Of a DNA stretch of 64,000 nt, positions 1 through 8,671 are shown in pieces (position 1 is the stretch's first letter; each line of letters starts with the position of its first letter). The notes under the pieces were generated by a model. The model had not been told where the DNA came from. It ran no database searches and saw nothing but the letters and a program-made list of their open reading frames with translations. The stretch is from Puniceicoccaceae bacterium 5H (GTDB taxonomy: Bacteria; Verrucomicrobiota; Verrucomicrobiia; Opitutales; Oceanipulchritudinaceae), in NCBI GenBank assembly GCA_009772895.1, contig WOUP01000001.1:1-64000 (forward strand), written 5' to 3'. The position numbers and the translations under genes were made by a program.

Positions 1-86
1 GTCAGTGATAAAGCGATGCAAATGGCTCACGCCTCACTCAGTTTAGCGATCTACCGCAGAGTACAAGCTTATTTTGCGAGTTTTGA

Positions 87-1556
87 AACCGCTTCTACTA
101 CCGTAACGTCTACGACAGTGACGACCACGCCAATGCCAACCTGATCGGGGGCTCCTGGGAGACGGCCGGTATTCAGATCCAGCGGGGGTCGCAATTCGAC
201 AAGTCCTCGGTCGATCTCAACTGGACGGGTGGCGCCCAGAAGTCGGTGGTTACTTCGAGCGTCTTCATCCTGCACAGCAGCATACTCTGGGACACCATAC
301 TCCCGACGATCGGTTACCGCGAAGACGAGCTGAAATTCTACAACGCGCCGAGTAATACTGTCGACCCGGGCGGCTTCTCCGAGTCGAAGGCGCCGCTGCC
401 GACCGAGGCGAGTTCGGTCTTCGAGCAGGATTCCTTCAATTGGGGTGTCGTGGGCCGTCTGCCGCGTTCCGTCGAAGCAAAACTGCCGTGGGGCCTCGAG
501 CCGAGCGTGTTCTACAACAAGTCGGACAATTTCAGCCCGACGCCGCAGCGCATCAACATGTTCGGCGATCCGATCGATCCGGCCATGGGCAATACAAAGG
601 AATACGGCGCGATGCTCACGGCCTTTGACAACAAGCTGTCCCTGCGGGTTACCTTCTTCGAGACCTCGCTCACCGGGACCAGCGTCGACATGCGTGACGC
701 CGTCCACAGCATTGTGCGCGACGGGATCGGTAATGCGCTCGTCAACATCTCCAACGGATTCAACGACGACAACCCGGCCGCGCGCGATGCATTCCTGAGC
801 TGGTGGAACTCGGATCCGCTCGCCGCCAATATCAAGGAAACCTTCGGCTTCGAAGGCGATCGCCCCACAGCCATCACCGATGGGGTGCTGCTGCAGACGA
901 CCGACTCGGTGTCTGAGGGGACCGAGATCGAGGTTACCTTCAACCCGACGCCCAACTGGCGGATCGCCTTTAACTTTGCGGAAACCGAAGTGATCAACGA
1001 CAACACGGCGCGTGATGCCGCCGCGTTTCTCAACGAGATCCGTCCGGTGCTCGAAGGACCAGCGGGCCAGATCTGGACCGATGCGACGGGCCGCACCTGG
1101 GCAAACCGTGCGAACGAGTTCATCAACACGGTCAACCTCAAGACCTACGGTGATGGCCAACCCGCCAATCCCGAGCTGCGCGAACATCGTTTCAATGCGC
1201 TTACCCACTACTCGTTTACGGAGGGCATGCTGAAGAACTTCGGGATAGGCGGTGCCGTGCGCTGGGCCGACGAGGTGCTGATCGGGACGGGCTTCAAGCA
1301 AGACCCTGACCTCGGCGATATCCCAGACTACTCGACGCTCTACTATGGGCCTTCGGAAACGAACTTCGACGCCTGGATTACCTACCGCCGCGAGAATATC
1401 TTCAACAACGTGGATTGGGAACTAAAGTTGAATGTGCGCAATATCGGCGAGGGCGAAAAGCTCATTCCGACGGCGGCGCAGCCCGACGGCACCATCTGCC
1501 AATGGCGCATCGCGGAGCCGATGACGTTTACGCTGAGCTCGCAGTTTAACTTCTAG
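87..1556 (+). pseudogene. TonB-dependent receptor, C-terminal part with broken 5' end
   Basis: The reading frame gives about 489 residues that resemble the barrel half of a large outer-membrane TonB-dependent receptor: repeated amphipathic strands, an NVRNIG segment near the end and a C-terminal Phe (SQFNF) as needed for outer-membrane insertion. It aligns by eye with the second half of the intact receptor at 20 kb (WGVV, then SVFYNKSDNF against SVYYGESENF). No signal peptide, TonB box or plug domain is present. The frame is closed by TGA at 84-86, although receptor-like sequence reads right up to it; a GTG at 246 is only the first possible internal start. Bases 1-86 are visibly richer in A/T and do not read as receptor in this frame. 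Either the gene is disrupted or there is a sequencing indel. The following symporter and alpha-galactosidases suggest a galactoside ligand. Confidence 0.7.
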
Positions 1557-1562
1557 CACCGT

Positions 1563-1613
1563 ATCGACCGCCCGGTCACGACAGTCATCCCGGGCGGTCG
1601 ATCTTTTCTTTTT
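1563..1613 (+). terminator. Rho-independent terminator after the receptor
   Basis: Arms 1563-1575 and 1590-1602 are perfectly complementary over 13 bp (ATCGACCGCCCGG and its complement) with a 14-nt loop, followed directly by a T-rich tract at 1603-1613. It sits 7 bases after the receptor stop and would separate it from the symporter gene at 1650. Confidence 0.85.
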
Positions 1614-1649
1614 GGGCGGCTTGCCGCCCCTCCTTTCGCATTCCCCCAA

Positions 1650-3434
1650 ATGAACGATTCTTTAGCCCTCAATCCCCTGGACTGTTTGACCTTCGCGGCC
1701 TATCTGATCTCGCTCAGCGTGATCGGTTGGTGGGCGGCCCGGAGACAGGCCCATACGAGCTCCGGCTACTTTCTGGCCAGCCGCAGTCTGCCGTGGTACG
1801 TCGTCGGCTCGTCCTTTATCGCGGCCAACATCTCCTCCGAGCATTTCATCGGTATGGTCGGGGCCGCGGTTATCTACGGGATCTGTGTCGCCACGCCGGA
1901 GTGGAGCTCCGTGATCGCGTTCACCTTTCTCATCTGGATTTTCATTCCGTTCCTCATGTCGGCGAACGTCTTTACGGCGCCCGAATTTCTGGAACGCCGC
2001 TTCAGCTCCACGCTCCGCCTTTTCTTTGCGGTCGTGACGGTGATCGTGAACATCTTTGGTTTTCTTGCGCCCGTGCTCTACGGCGGCGGGTTGGCCTTGG
2101 ACCGTGTGATGGGATTGGGAAACCTCTGGGCCAATGCGACCGTGGGTACTCCGTTGCATGAAGTTGCTCATGGCGGCCTTTATGCGGCGATCGTGATCAT
2201 CGCACTGGCGGCCGGTTTTTGGGCCGTGCTGGGCGGGCTGCGTTCGGTGGCCTGGATGGACGTGCTGACCATCGTCATCTCCTTGGGCGGCGGATTACTC
2301 GTGACCTGGTATGGGCTGTCGGCGCTGGCAGGGCCAGACGGCTCGGTCTGGGATGGTTTCATGATCATGATCGAGCGAAACCAGGCGAACGCCGGCCTCT
2401 GGCACGAGGCGATGGAGCATGTGCGGCCAGCGATTCTGCCCGGCGCCGATGGCTACAACCGGCTTTCCGTGATCCAGCCGCTGACGCACGAGACGACTCC
2501 CTGGAGCCATTGGGTGCTGAGCTTTTTCTACATCGGGCTGTGGTACACGGTGATCAACCAGTTCATGATCCAGCGGGTGCTCGCGGCGCGCAGCCTTTAC
2601 GACGCGCGCATGGGCATTGTCAGCGCAGGTTTTCTCAAGCTGCTGCTGCCCTTTGTAGTGGTGGTGCCGGGGCTGATTTTCTTCGCCATGCACCCTGAGG
2701 TACTGCTGGGAGGCAACCTGTCCAGCATCCGCCCCGAGGTAGATCGGACCTACATCAACATGATCCGCGACCTCGTCCCGGTAGGGCTGAAGGGCATTCT
2801 GCTCGCGGCGCTCTTCGGAGCGATCCAGTCCACCGTCAGCGCGGTCATTAACTCCACCTCGACCGTCGTCACCCTCGATATTTACAAGCGCTTCTTCAAA
2901 CCGGATCTATCGGAGGATACCTCCGTCACGCTCGGCCGATGGGCTTCCATCGTGACGCTCGTGGTGTCGATTGTCAGTGCCTTCTACATCAGCGCGATGA
3001 AGGCGAGCCTCTTCGTCTACATCCAGGAGCTCTACACTTTTTTTGCCCCGCCGTTTTCCGCCATCTTCCTGCTGGGAACGCTCTGGCGCCGAGTGAGCGG
3101 TAAGGCAGCAACCATCACCGTGTTCGTCGGCTTTGCGCTCGGCATCCTGGTCAAAGTGGCGGTAACCACCGGTCACGCGCCGGCCTGGCTCGGGCCCTAC
3201 GCCAACCAGGGGATCCTCAACTGGTCCTGCTGCATGATCTTGGGCGTCGTGCTCTCGCTCCTGACTGCGCCGCCGCGCCCCGAACAGATCACCGACGACC
3301 TGACCCTTAACTGGCAGCGGCTGAACTTGGGCGGTGGCCTTGGGACGAAGTGGTATACCGGCGTGACGTTCTGGTGGGCGCTCAGCTTCCTCGGGATGGT
3401 CGGATTCGTGGTCATCTTCGGGGTCATTCTCTGA
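1650..3434 (+). CDS. Sodium:solute symporter (SSS/SLC5 family)
   Basis: The 594-residue protein is a polytopic inner-membrane transporter with about 14 hydrophobic segments. The N-terminal pattern (a first helix around residues 11-28, then a GYFLASRSLPWYVVG-type loop and SSEHFIGMVGAA) is typical of SGLT-like sodium/sugar symporters. The gene lies immediately upstream of three alpha-galactosidase-type genes on the same strand, so galactose or a small galactoside is the most likely substrate; this is inferred from context only. ATG at 1650 is the first start after the terminator and leaves a complete first helix. Confidence 0.9.
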   Translation: MNDSLALNPLDCLTFAAYLISLSVIGWWAARRQAHTSSGYFLASRSLPWYVVGSSFIAANISSEHFIGMVGAAVIYGICVATPEWSSVIAFTFLIWIFIPFLMSANVFTAPEFLERRFSSTLRLFFAVVTVIVNIFGFLAPVLYGGGLALDRVMGLGNLWANATVGTPLHEVAHGGLYAAIVIIALAAGFWAVLGGLRSVAWMDVLTIVISLGGGLLVTWYGLSALAGPDGSVWDGFMIMIERNQANAGLWHEAMEHVRPAILPGADGYNRLSVIQPLTHETTPWSHWVLSFFYIGLWYTVINQFMIQRVLAARSLYDARMGIVSAGFLKLLLPFVVVVPGLIFFAMHPEVLLGGNLSSIRPEVDRTYINMIRDLVPVGLKGILLAALFGAIQSTVSAVINSTSTVVTLDIYKRFFKPDLSEDTSVTLGRWASIVTLVVSIVSAFYISAMKASLFVYIQELYTFFAPPFSAIFLLGTLWRRVSGKAATITVFVGFALGILVKVAVTTGHAPAWLGPYANQGILNWSCCMILGVVLSLLTAPPRPEQITDDLTLNWQRLNLGGGLGTKWYTGVTFWWALSFLGMVGFVVIFGVIL

Positions 3435-3479
3435 GGCGCATGCTCTAATTTTATATAACGGTGAGCAGATAATTTTTTT

Positions 3480-5048
3480 ATGTATACGACGAACGAACAG
3501 TTGGCAGAAACGAGCCAGATTTACAGCGCGGCCGAGGCGGTCGCGAACGCTTCGGTGGATCAGACTCGCCCGCGTTTGAACGGCCCGAAGGTCTTCGGCG
3601 TGCGACTTGGCCGACCTATTCTCTTTTCTCTCGCGGTGTCCGGGGAACGCCCGTTGCGCTTCGAGGCCCTGAATTTGCCGACTGGGCTGAGCCTTGACCC
3701 GGCTACGGGTCGCCTCACCGGTGCGGTGAACACGCCCGGTTCCTATGCCGTTGGCTTGCGTGTGAGCAATCAACATGGCACTACAACGGGCAAGCTGACG
3801 ATCGAGGTCGGGGAGCGCCATACCCTGACGCCGCCCATGGGCTGGAACAGCTGGAACTGCTGGGGCGGCGCCGTCAGCGAGGATCGCGTCTTGCGGGCGG
3901 CCGAAGCGATCGTAGAGCTGGGCCTCGACCGCTACGGCTGGTCTTACGTCAATGTCGATGACGGTTGGCAGGGAGAGCGCGGTTCGGAACTCAACTCGAT
4001 CCAGCCTAACCAGAAGTTCCCCGATATGGCGGGGCTGGGGCAGAAAATCCACGATCTCGGCCTCAAGTTTGGCATCTATTCCACGCCTTGGTGCGGCACC
4101 TACGAAGGGCACATCGGCTCTTATTGCGACGCAGCGGATGGGACCTACGAGTGGATCAAGACGGGCGATTGCAACGCGTTTTATCGGATCAGCCGTGAGG
4201 ATGGCGAGGCATGGGATCGCAAGCGCCAGCTCAACTGGCGGCATGGGCGCCACTCGTTTGTGGAAAAGGATGTGGCGCAGTGGATCTCCTGGGGCGTCGA
4301 TTACCTCAAATACGACTGGAAGCCCAATGACGTGGAGCACACTCGCGAGATCGCGGAGTTACTGGCGGCAAGCGAGCGCGATGTCGTCTTGAGCCTTTCC
4401 AACAAGGCACCCTACTGGGACGCGCCGCACTGGAGCCGCTACGCCAACTGCTGGCGCACGACCGCCGACATCGAGGACACTTGGCAGAGCGTGAAGGAGA
4501 TCGGCTTCAATCAGGATCGCTGGAGCTCATTTGCCGGGCCGGGGCATTGGAACGACCCCGACATGCTTGTGATCGGCAGCGTCGGGTGGGGCGATTCCGT
4601 ACGGCCGACACGACTCACTCGGGAGGAGCAGTGCACCCATTTCGGGCTCTGGTGCCTCTTGTCCGCTCCCCTTCTGCTGGGGTGCGACTTGCTCGAGCTC
4701 GACGCGTTTACGCTGCGCCTGCTGACCAACGAAGAAGTGATCGCGATCAATCAGGACGCGCTGGGCCGGCAGGCCGTCCGGGTTGGCGGTGGTGCTGAAA
4801 CGGCTGTGCTGGCCAAGCCGCTGGCCGATGGCGGGCTCGCGATCGGCCTCTTCAATCTCGGCGAGCAGCCTAGGCCCGTCACCCTTTGTTGGGACGATCT
4901 GCTCATTCAGGGGCCCCGTTCGGTTCGCGACCTCTGGAGCCGGCAAGACGAGGGCGTATACGACTTGGAGTTTGCCGTCACGCTGCCGCCGCACGGAATG
5001 AAGCTCGTACGTCTGTCGAAAACCACGGCTCAGGAAGCTCAAGCATGA
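3480..5048 (+). CDS. Alpha-galactosidase, GH27, with N-terminal putative Ig domain
   Basis: The 522-residue protein carries a He_PIG-like Ig fold at about residues 35-115 (LPTGLSLDPATGRLTG), then a GH27 barrel starting at TPPMGWNSWNCWG. The expected nucleophile is Asp279 in YLKYDW and the acid/base is Asp359 in HWNDPDML. A C-terminal beta domain follows. No signal peptide is visible and no upstream in-frame start exists because of a TGA at 3462-3464, so this copy may be cytoplasmic, unlike its neighbour. It has an insertion of about 30 residues between STPW and KDVAQW compared with the next gene. The family also contains beta-L-arabinopyranosidases and isomaltodextranases, so the exact substrate is not settled. 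Its TGA overlaps the next ATG. Confidence 0.92.
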   Translation: MYTTNEQLAETSQIYSAAEAVANASVDQTRPRLNGPKVFGVRLGRPILFSLAVSGERPLRFEALNLPTGLSLDPATGRLTGAVNTPGSYAVGLRVSNQHGTTTGKLTIEVGERHTLTPPMGWNSWNCWGGAVSEDRVLRAAEAIVELGLDRYGWSYVNVDDGWQGERGSELNSIQPNQKFPDMAGLGQKIHDLGLKFGIYSTPWCGTYEGHIGSYCDAADGTYEWIKTGDCNAFYRISREDGEAWDRKRQLNWRHGRHSFVEKDVAQWISWGVDYLKYDWKPNDVEHTREIAELLAASERDVVLSLSNKAPYWDAPHWSRYANCWRTTADIEDTWQSVKEIGFNQDRWSSFAGPGHWNDPDMLVIGSVGWGDSVRPTRLTREEQCTHFGLWCLLSAPLLLGCDLLELDAFTLRLLTNEEVIAINQDALGRQAVRVGGGAETAVLAKPLADGGLAIGLFNLGEQPRPVTLCWDDLLIQGPRSVRDLWSRQDEGVYDLEFAVTLPPHGMKLVRLSKTTAQEAQA

Positions 5049-6598
5049 GCAAGCACGGGATTGGACTTTGCCTGCTGGCGCTGGGTGCCGCCACGATGGC
5101 TCACGCGGCCCCAGTAGCTGAAGTCGTTGCCGAGGCGCCGCATTCCGACCAGGCTCCCCGGATCAATGGTCCGTCGCTGTTTGGCGTGCGGCCGGGACAC
5201 CCCTGCCTGTATGCGATCCCGGCAACCGGCGCACGGCCGATGACGTATGCCGTCGAGGGGCTGCCGGAAGGCCTCGCGGTCGACTCCGAAACCGGGATCA
5301 TTACCGGCCGTCTGGCGGAAGCCGGGGACTACGAAGTGACCCTGCGCGCCCGTAATGCACGAGGTGAAGCCCAGAAACGTTTCGTCCTCAAATGCGGTGA
5401 GAAAATCTGCCTGACGCCGCCGATGGGTTGGAACAGCTGGAATTGCTGGGGCACGGACGTGGACCGCGAGAAGGTGTTGCGCGCGGCCCAAGCGCTCGTT
5501 TCGACCGGTCTCGCCCAGCATGGCTGGACTTACGTCAATATCGACGATGCCTGGCAAGGCGAGCGACAGGAAGGCAGCGCTCTTCAACCTAACGAAAAAT
5601 TTACCGACCTGTCAGGCCTATGCGACGAAATTCATGCCCGTGGTCTCAAGGTCGGTATCTACTCGACCCCCTGGACGACATCCTACGGTGGATTCGCCGG
5701 TAGCTCTTCGGATCAGGCGGATGGCGCGTGGGCGGCCGAGGCCGGCGACGATCTGGGTCGCCATTTTGGGCGCTACGCTTTCATTGAGGCCGATGCCCGT
5801 CAATGGGCCGATTGGGGCATCGATTACCTGAAATACGACTGGGCTCCGATCGACATTGCGCATGCGGCCACGGCCTATGAGGCCCTGCGCGATTCGGGCC
5901 GCGATATCGTTCTGAGCCTCTCCAATTCCGCCGCGCTGTCTTTAGCCGATCAGCTACCGGAGGTCGCCAATTGTTGGCGTACCACGGGCGACATTGGTGA
6001 CCAGTGGCAGTATTTACGGGGCGACGACGCATCATGGCGCTGGGGCGTCTCCGAGATCGGTTTTTCGCAAGACCGTTGGGCGCCGGCCGCCGGTCCGGGA
6101 CATTGGAATGATGCCGATATGCTCGTGCTGGGCCGCGTCGGTTGGGGAGACACCCAACACCCTACCAAGCTCACGCGCAATGAGCAATACAGCCACATGT
6201 CACTCTGGTGCATGCTCAGTTCTCCTTTGTTGTTGGGCTGCGACTTGGAGCGACTCGATGATTTTACGCTCTCGCTCCTGACCAATGACGAGGTCATCGC
6301 CATCAATCAGGATGCGCTGGGTCGGCAGGCCGTGCGCGTGGCCACGGTGGGGGCCGTCGACGTCTATTTGAAGCCGCTCGAGACAGGTGCATTTGCTCTA
6401 GCCTTCTTTAACCGCTCGGAGCAAACGCAGACCTTTCTTTTCAATAAAATGGAGAAGGTCGGCCTCGGTGGACCTCACCACGTCCGCGACCTCTGGCAGC
6501 GCCGCGACCTGCCGGATTGCGATGGCGAGATCAAAGGCACCGTCGGCGGCCACGGCGTGCTACTGCTTCAACTTGAACCCGTTGTACCCCAATCGTGA
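5045..6598 (+). CDS. Secreted alpha-galactosidase, GH27 paralogue
   Basis: The 517-residue protein is a tandem paralogue of the preceding gene with the same He_PIG-like domain then GH27 barrel order. A signal peptide is clear (MSKHGIGLCLLALGAATMAHA), so it is exported. Asp265 in YLKYDW is the predicted nucleophile and Asp356 in HWNDADML the acid/base. The start at 5045 is chosen because it gives the signal peptide and overlaps the previous stop as ATGA, indicating translational coupling; an open frame extends further upstream inside the previous gene but is not needed. It ends in a TGATG overlap with the GH36-like gene. Confidence 0.92.
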   Translation: MSKHGIGLCLLALGAATMAHAAPVAEVVAEAPHSDQAPRINGPSLFGVRPGHPCLYAIPATGARPMTYAVEGLPEGLAVDSETGIITGRLAEAGDYEVTLRARNARGEAQKRFVLKCGEKICLTPPMGWNSWNCWGTDVDREKVLRAAQALVSTGLAQHGWTYVNIDDAWQGERQEGSALQPNEKFTDLSGLCDEIHARGLKVGIYSTPWTTSYGGFAGSSSDQADGAWAAEAGDDLGRHFGRYAFIEADARQWADWGIDYLKYDWAPIDIAHAATAYEALRDSGRDIVLSLSNSAALSLADQLPEVANCWRTTGDIGDQWQYLRGDDASWRWGVSEIGFSQDRWAPAAGPGHWNDADMLVLGRVGWGDTQHPTKLTRNEQYSHMSLWCMLSSPLLLGCDLERLDDFTLSLLTNDEVIAINQDALGRQAVRVATVGAVDVYLKPLETGAFALAFFNRSEQTQTFLFNKMEKVGLGGPHHVRDLWQRRDLPDCDGEIKGTVGGHGVLLLQLEPVVPQS

Positions 6599-8400
6599 TG
6601 CGATACCTGCTACTCTTGTTCGGAATCCTCTCGGCCTGTGTAGCCTTTGCCGCCGATAAGATCCAGATCGACGGGGCCGCGTTCAGGCTCGAACTGGCAG
6701 ACGGCCAGACGATCCACCGCTCCGACCTGCACGCAGTCACCAAGGATGATGCCGAGATGGTGCGGTTGACCTGTGAGCATCCTGCGCTGGAGGTCCGCCT
6801 CACGCAGGAGCAAGTGGGGGCTGGCTACCGACGGACGCGGTTGGAAATTACGAACCGTGGAGCAGAGGACTTGCCGCTCCAACGCATTGTGCTGTTGGAC
6901 CAAACCGCGCCGGCCGGAGCGCATGTAGTGGGCGAGACGACCGGATCGCCCATCGTGGCCGGCATCGCGTTTGTTGGCGTCGAGCACCCGTTTGCGGAAA
7001 ATACGCTCGAAGACGGGCGCATCGTCTGTGCGCTCCCGATCATGCTGCCCCTACGGCCAGGGGAACAGGCCGTCGCTTCGCTCGTGTATGGAGAAGCGCC
7101 GGAACCTTCGCAATTGCGCCGGGCTTTTGCCGCCTACCTCAACGACGCACGTCCGCGGGCCTATGCGCCCTTTCTGCTGCACAACACTTGGTACAACCTC
7201 GGCTACTCCAACATGTTTTCCGAGCAAGAAGAGCTCGAGCTGATCGAGACCCTCGGCCATGAGCTGGTGGAGCAGCGTGGTGTGCAGATTGATGCCTTCG
7301 TCCTCGACGATGGATGGGACGACACGAAGACCCTCTGGCGGTTTCACGCCGGCTGGCCCGATGGCCTCGCGAATATGAAGACGGCGACCGTCGAGTGGGG
7401 GGCCGTGCCGGGAATCTGGATCTCGCCGTGGGGTGGTTACAACCAGCCGAAGAAGGAACGCCTCGCCGCGGCCGCCGGCGAAGGCTTCGAGGTTCGTGAC
7501 GGTGGGTTCTCACTCGCAGGCCACTGCTACTATCAGCGCTTCCGCGCCCTCTGCGTGCAGGCAATCCGCGAAGGAGGTGTCGGCTTTTTCAAATTTGACG
7601 GCATCGGCGCCAAGGACGGCGGCAAGATCGATCCGTCGGCAGGTCGTGATTTCGATGCGATGTTGCACCTCATCACCGAGTTGCGCCAGCTGGAGCCGGA
7701 TCTATATGTGAGCCAGACCGTGGGCACGTGGCCGTCGCCGTGGTGGCTGCTGCATGTCGACAATATCTGGCGCGGCGGTGCGGATCACGACTTTGCCGGT
7801 GTTGGCACGGACCGGCAGCGCTGGATCACCTATCGGGATGCCCAAGTCTATCAGAACGTGGTGCAACGCGCGCCTCTGTTTCCGCTCGGTTCGCTTATGC
7901 TCCACGGGATCATCCTGGCGGAGCACGCCGATCGGCTCGCTACGACGAACGACACCGATTTTACGAGCGAAGTGCGCTCGTATTTCGGCTCTGGCGCCCA
8001 ATTGCAGGAGCTCTACCTGTCGCCGGAACTGCTCACGCCCGAGAATTGGGACGTCATCGCCGAAGCGGCAAAATGGGCGCGCCGCAATGCCGACGTGCTG
8101 GCCGATACGCATTGGCTGGGTGGCGACCCGGCGCAATTGGAGCCGTATGGCTGGGCGGCCTGGAGCCCACGCCTGGGGATCGTCACGTTGCGTAACCCTT
8201 CCGCCCAACCCCAGCGATTTGCGCTGGAAGTCGGGGCTGCCTTTGAACTTCCCGCCGATGCCAGGAGCGAATACGCCGTGACGGCCGCTTACGATGATTC
8301 GGAGGCCCCCGTCGATCGCCTGGTCGAGGGGCAGGCGGTGGAGGTCGAACTGGAGCCCTTTCAGGTACTCGTGCTCGAGGCGAGACCATTGAAAAGGTAG
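6598..8400 (+). CDS. GH36-like alpha-galactosidase / raffinose-synthase-like hydrolase
   Basis: The 600-residue protein begins with a signal peptide (MRYLLLLFGILSACVAFA). An N-terminal beta-sandwich of about 190 residues precedes a barrel with clan GH-D marks: FVLDDGWDD, WISPWGGYNQ and FFKFDG, in which Asp334 is the expected nucleophile. A later HVDNIWRGG segment resembles the region of the second catalytic acid in GH36. A short C-terminal beta domain follows. It is the last gene of the symporter-GH27-GH27-GH36 operon and its ATG overlaps the previous stop. A role in cleaving alpha-galactosides in the periplasm or outside the cell is inferred; GH36 members with other activities cannot be excluded. 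Confidence 0.85.
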   Translation: MRYLLLLFGILSACVAFAADKIQIDGAAFRLELADGQTIHRSDLHAVTKDDAEMVRLTCEHPALEVRLTQEQVGAGYRRTRLEITNRGAEDLPLQRIVLLDQTAPAGAHVVGETTGSPIVAGIAFVGVEHPFAENTLEDGRIVCALPIMLPLRPGEQAVASLVYGEAPEPSQLRRAFAAYLNDARPRAYAPFLLHNTWYNLGYSNMFSEQEELELIETLGHELVEQRGVQIDAFVLDDGWDDTKTLWRFHAGWPDGLANMKTATVEWGAVPGIWISPWGGYNQPKKERLAAAAGEGFEVRDGGFSLAGHCYYQRFRALCVQAIREGGVGFFKFDGIGAKDGGKIDPSAGRDFDAMLHLITELRQLEPDLYVSQTVGTWPSPWWLLHVDNIWRGGADHDFAGVGTDRQRWITYRDAQVYQNVVQRAPLFPLGSLMLHGIILAEHADRLATTNDTDFTSEVRSYFGSGAQLQELYLSPELLTPENWDVIAEAAKWARRNADVLADTHWLGGDPAQLEPYGWAAWSPRLGIVTLRNPSAQPQRFALEVGAAFELPADARSEYAVTAAYDDSEAPVDRLVEGQAVEVELEPFQVLVLEARPLKR

Positions 8401-8671
8401 ACGCTTGCCCTCGGCTCGGGATCGCTAGAGCGAAAGCGTGAGTAGATCACATTTTGTGCATTTGAGGTCACACATTAGGCCGCAAGGAATGAGTGCATCG
8501 GCGGGTAGAGTGGCTACGTTCACACTCCACCGGCACCCCTGATCCGGTCTTACTCTAACCCCTTCGAGTCTGCCGCAGCCGCATATCCGCTCCGGCTCCC
8601 CCGGTGTATCGCTTTGCGATAGCCGGGGGCTTGGCGCCGGCCGCAAAGGACTCGTTCTACCCCAAAATCAC
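8401..8671. other. Intergenic leader with one stem-loop
   Basis: No gene is seen. A hairpin at 8598-8629 pairs CCCCCGG with CCGGGGG and TATCGC with GCGATA around a TTT loop. It lacks a T-tract on either strand, so it looks more like structured leader RNA of the next gene than a terminator. No convincing promoter or clear ribosome-binding site could be placed. Confidence 0.4.
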
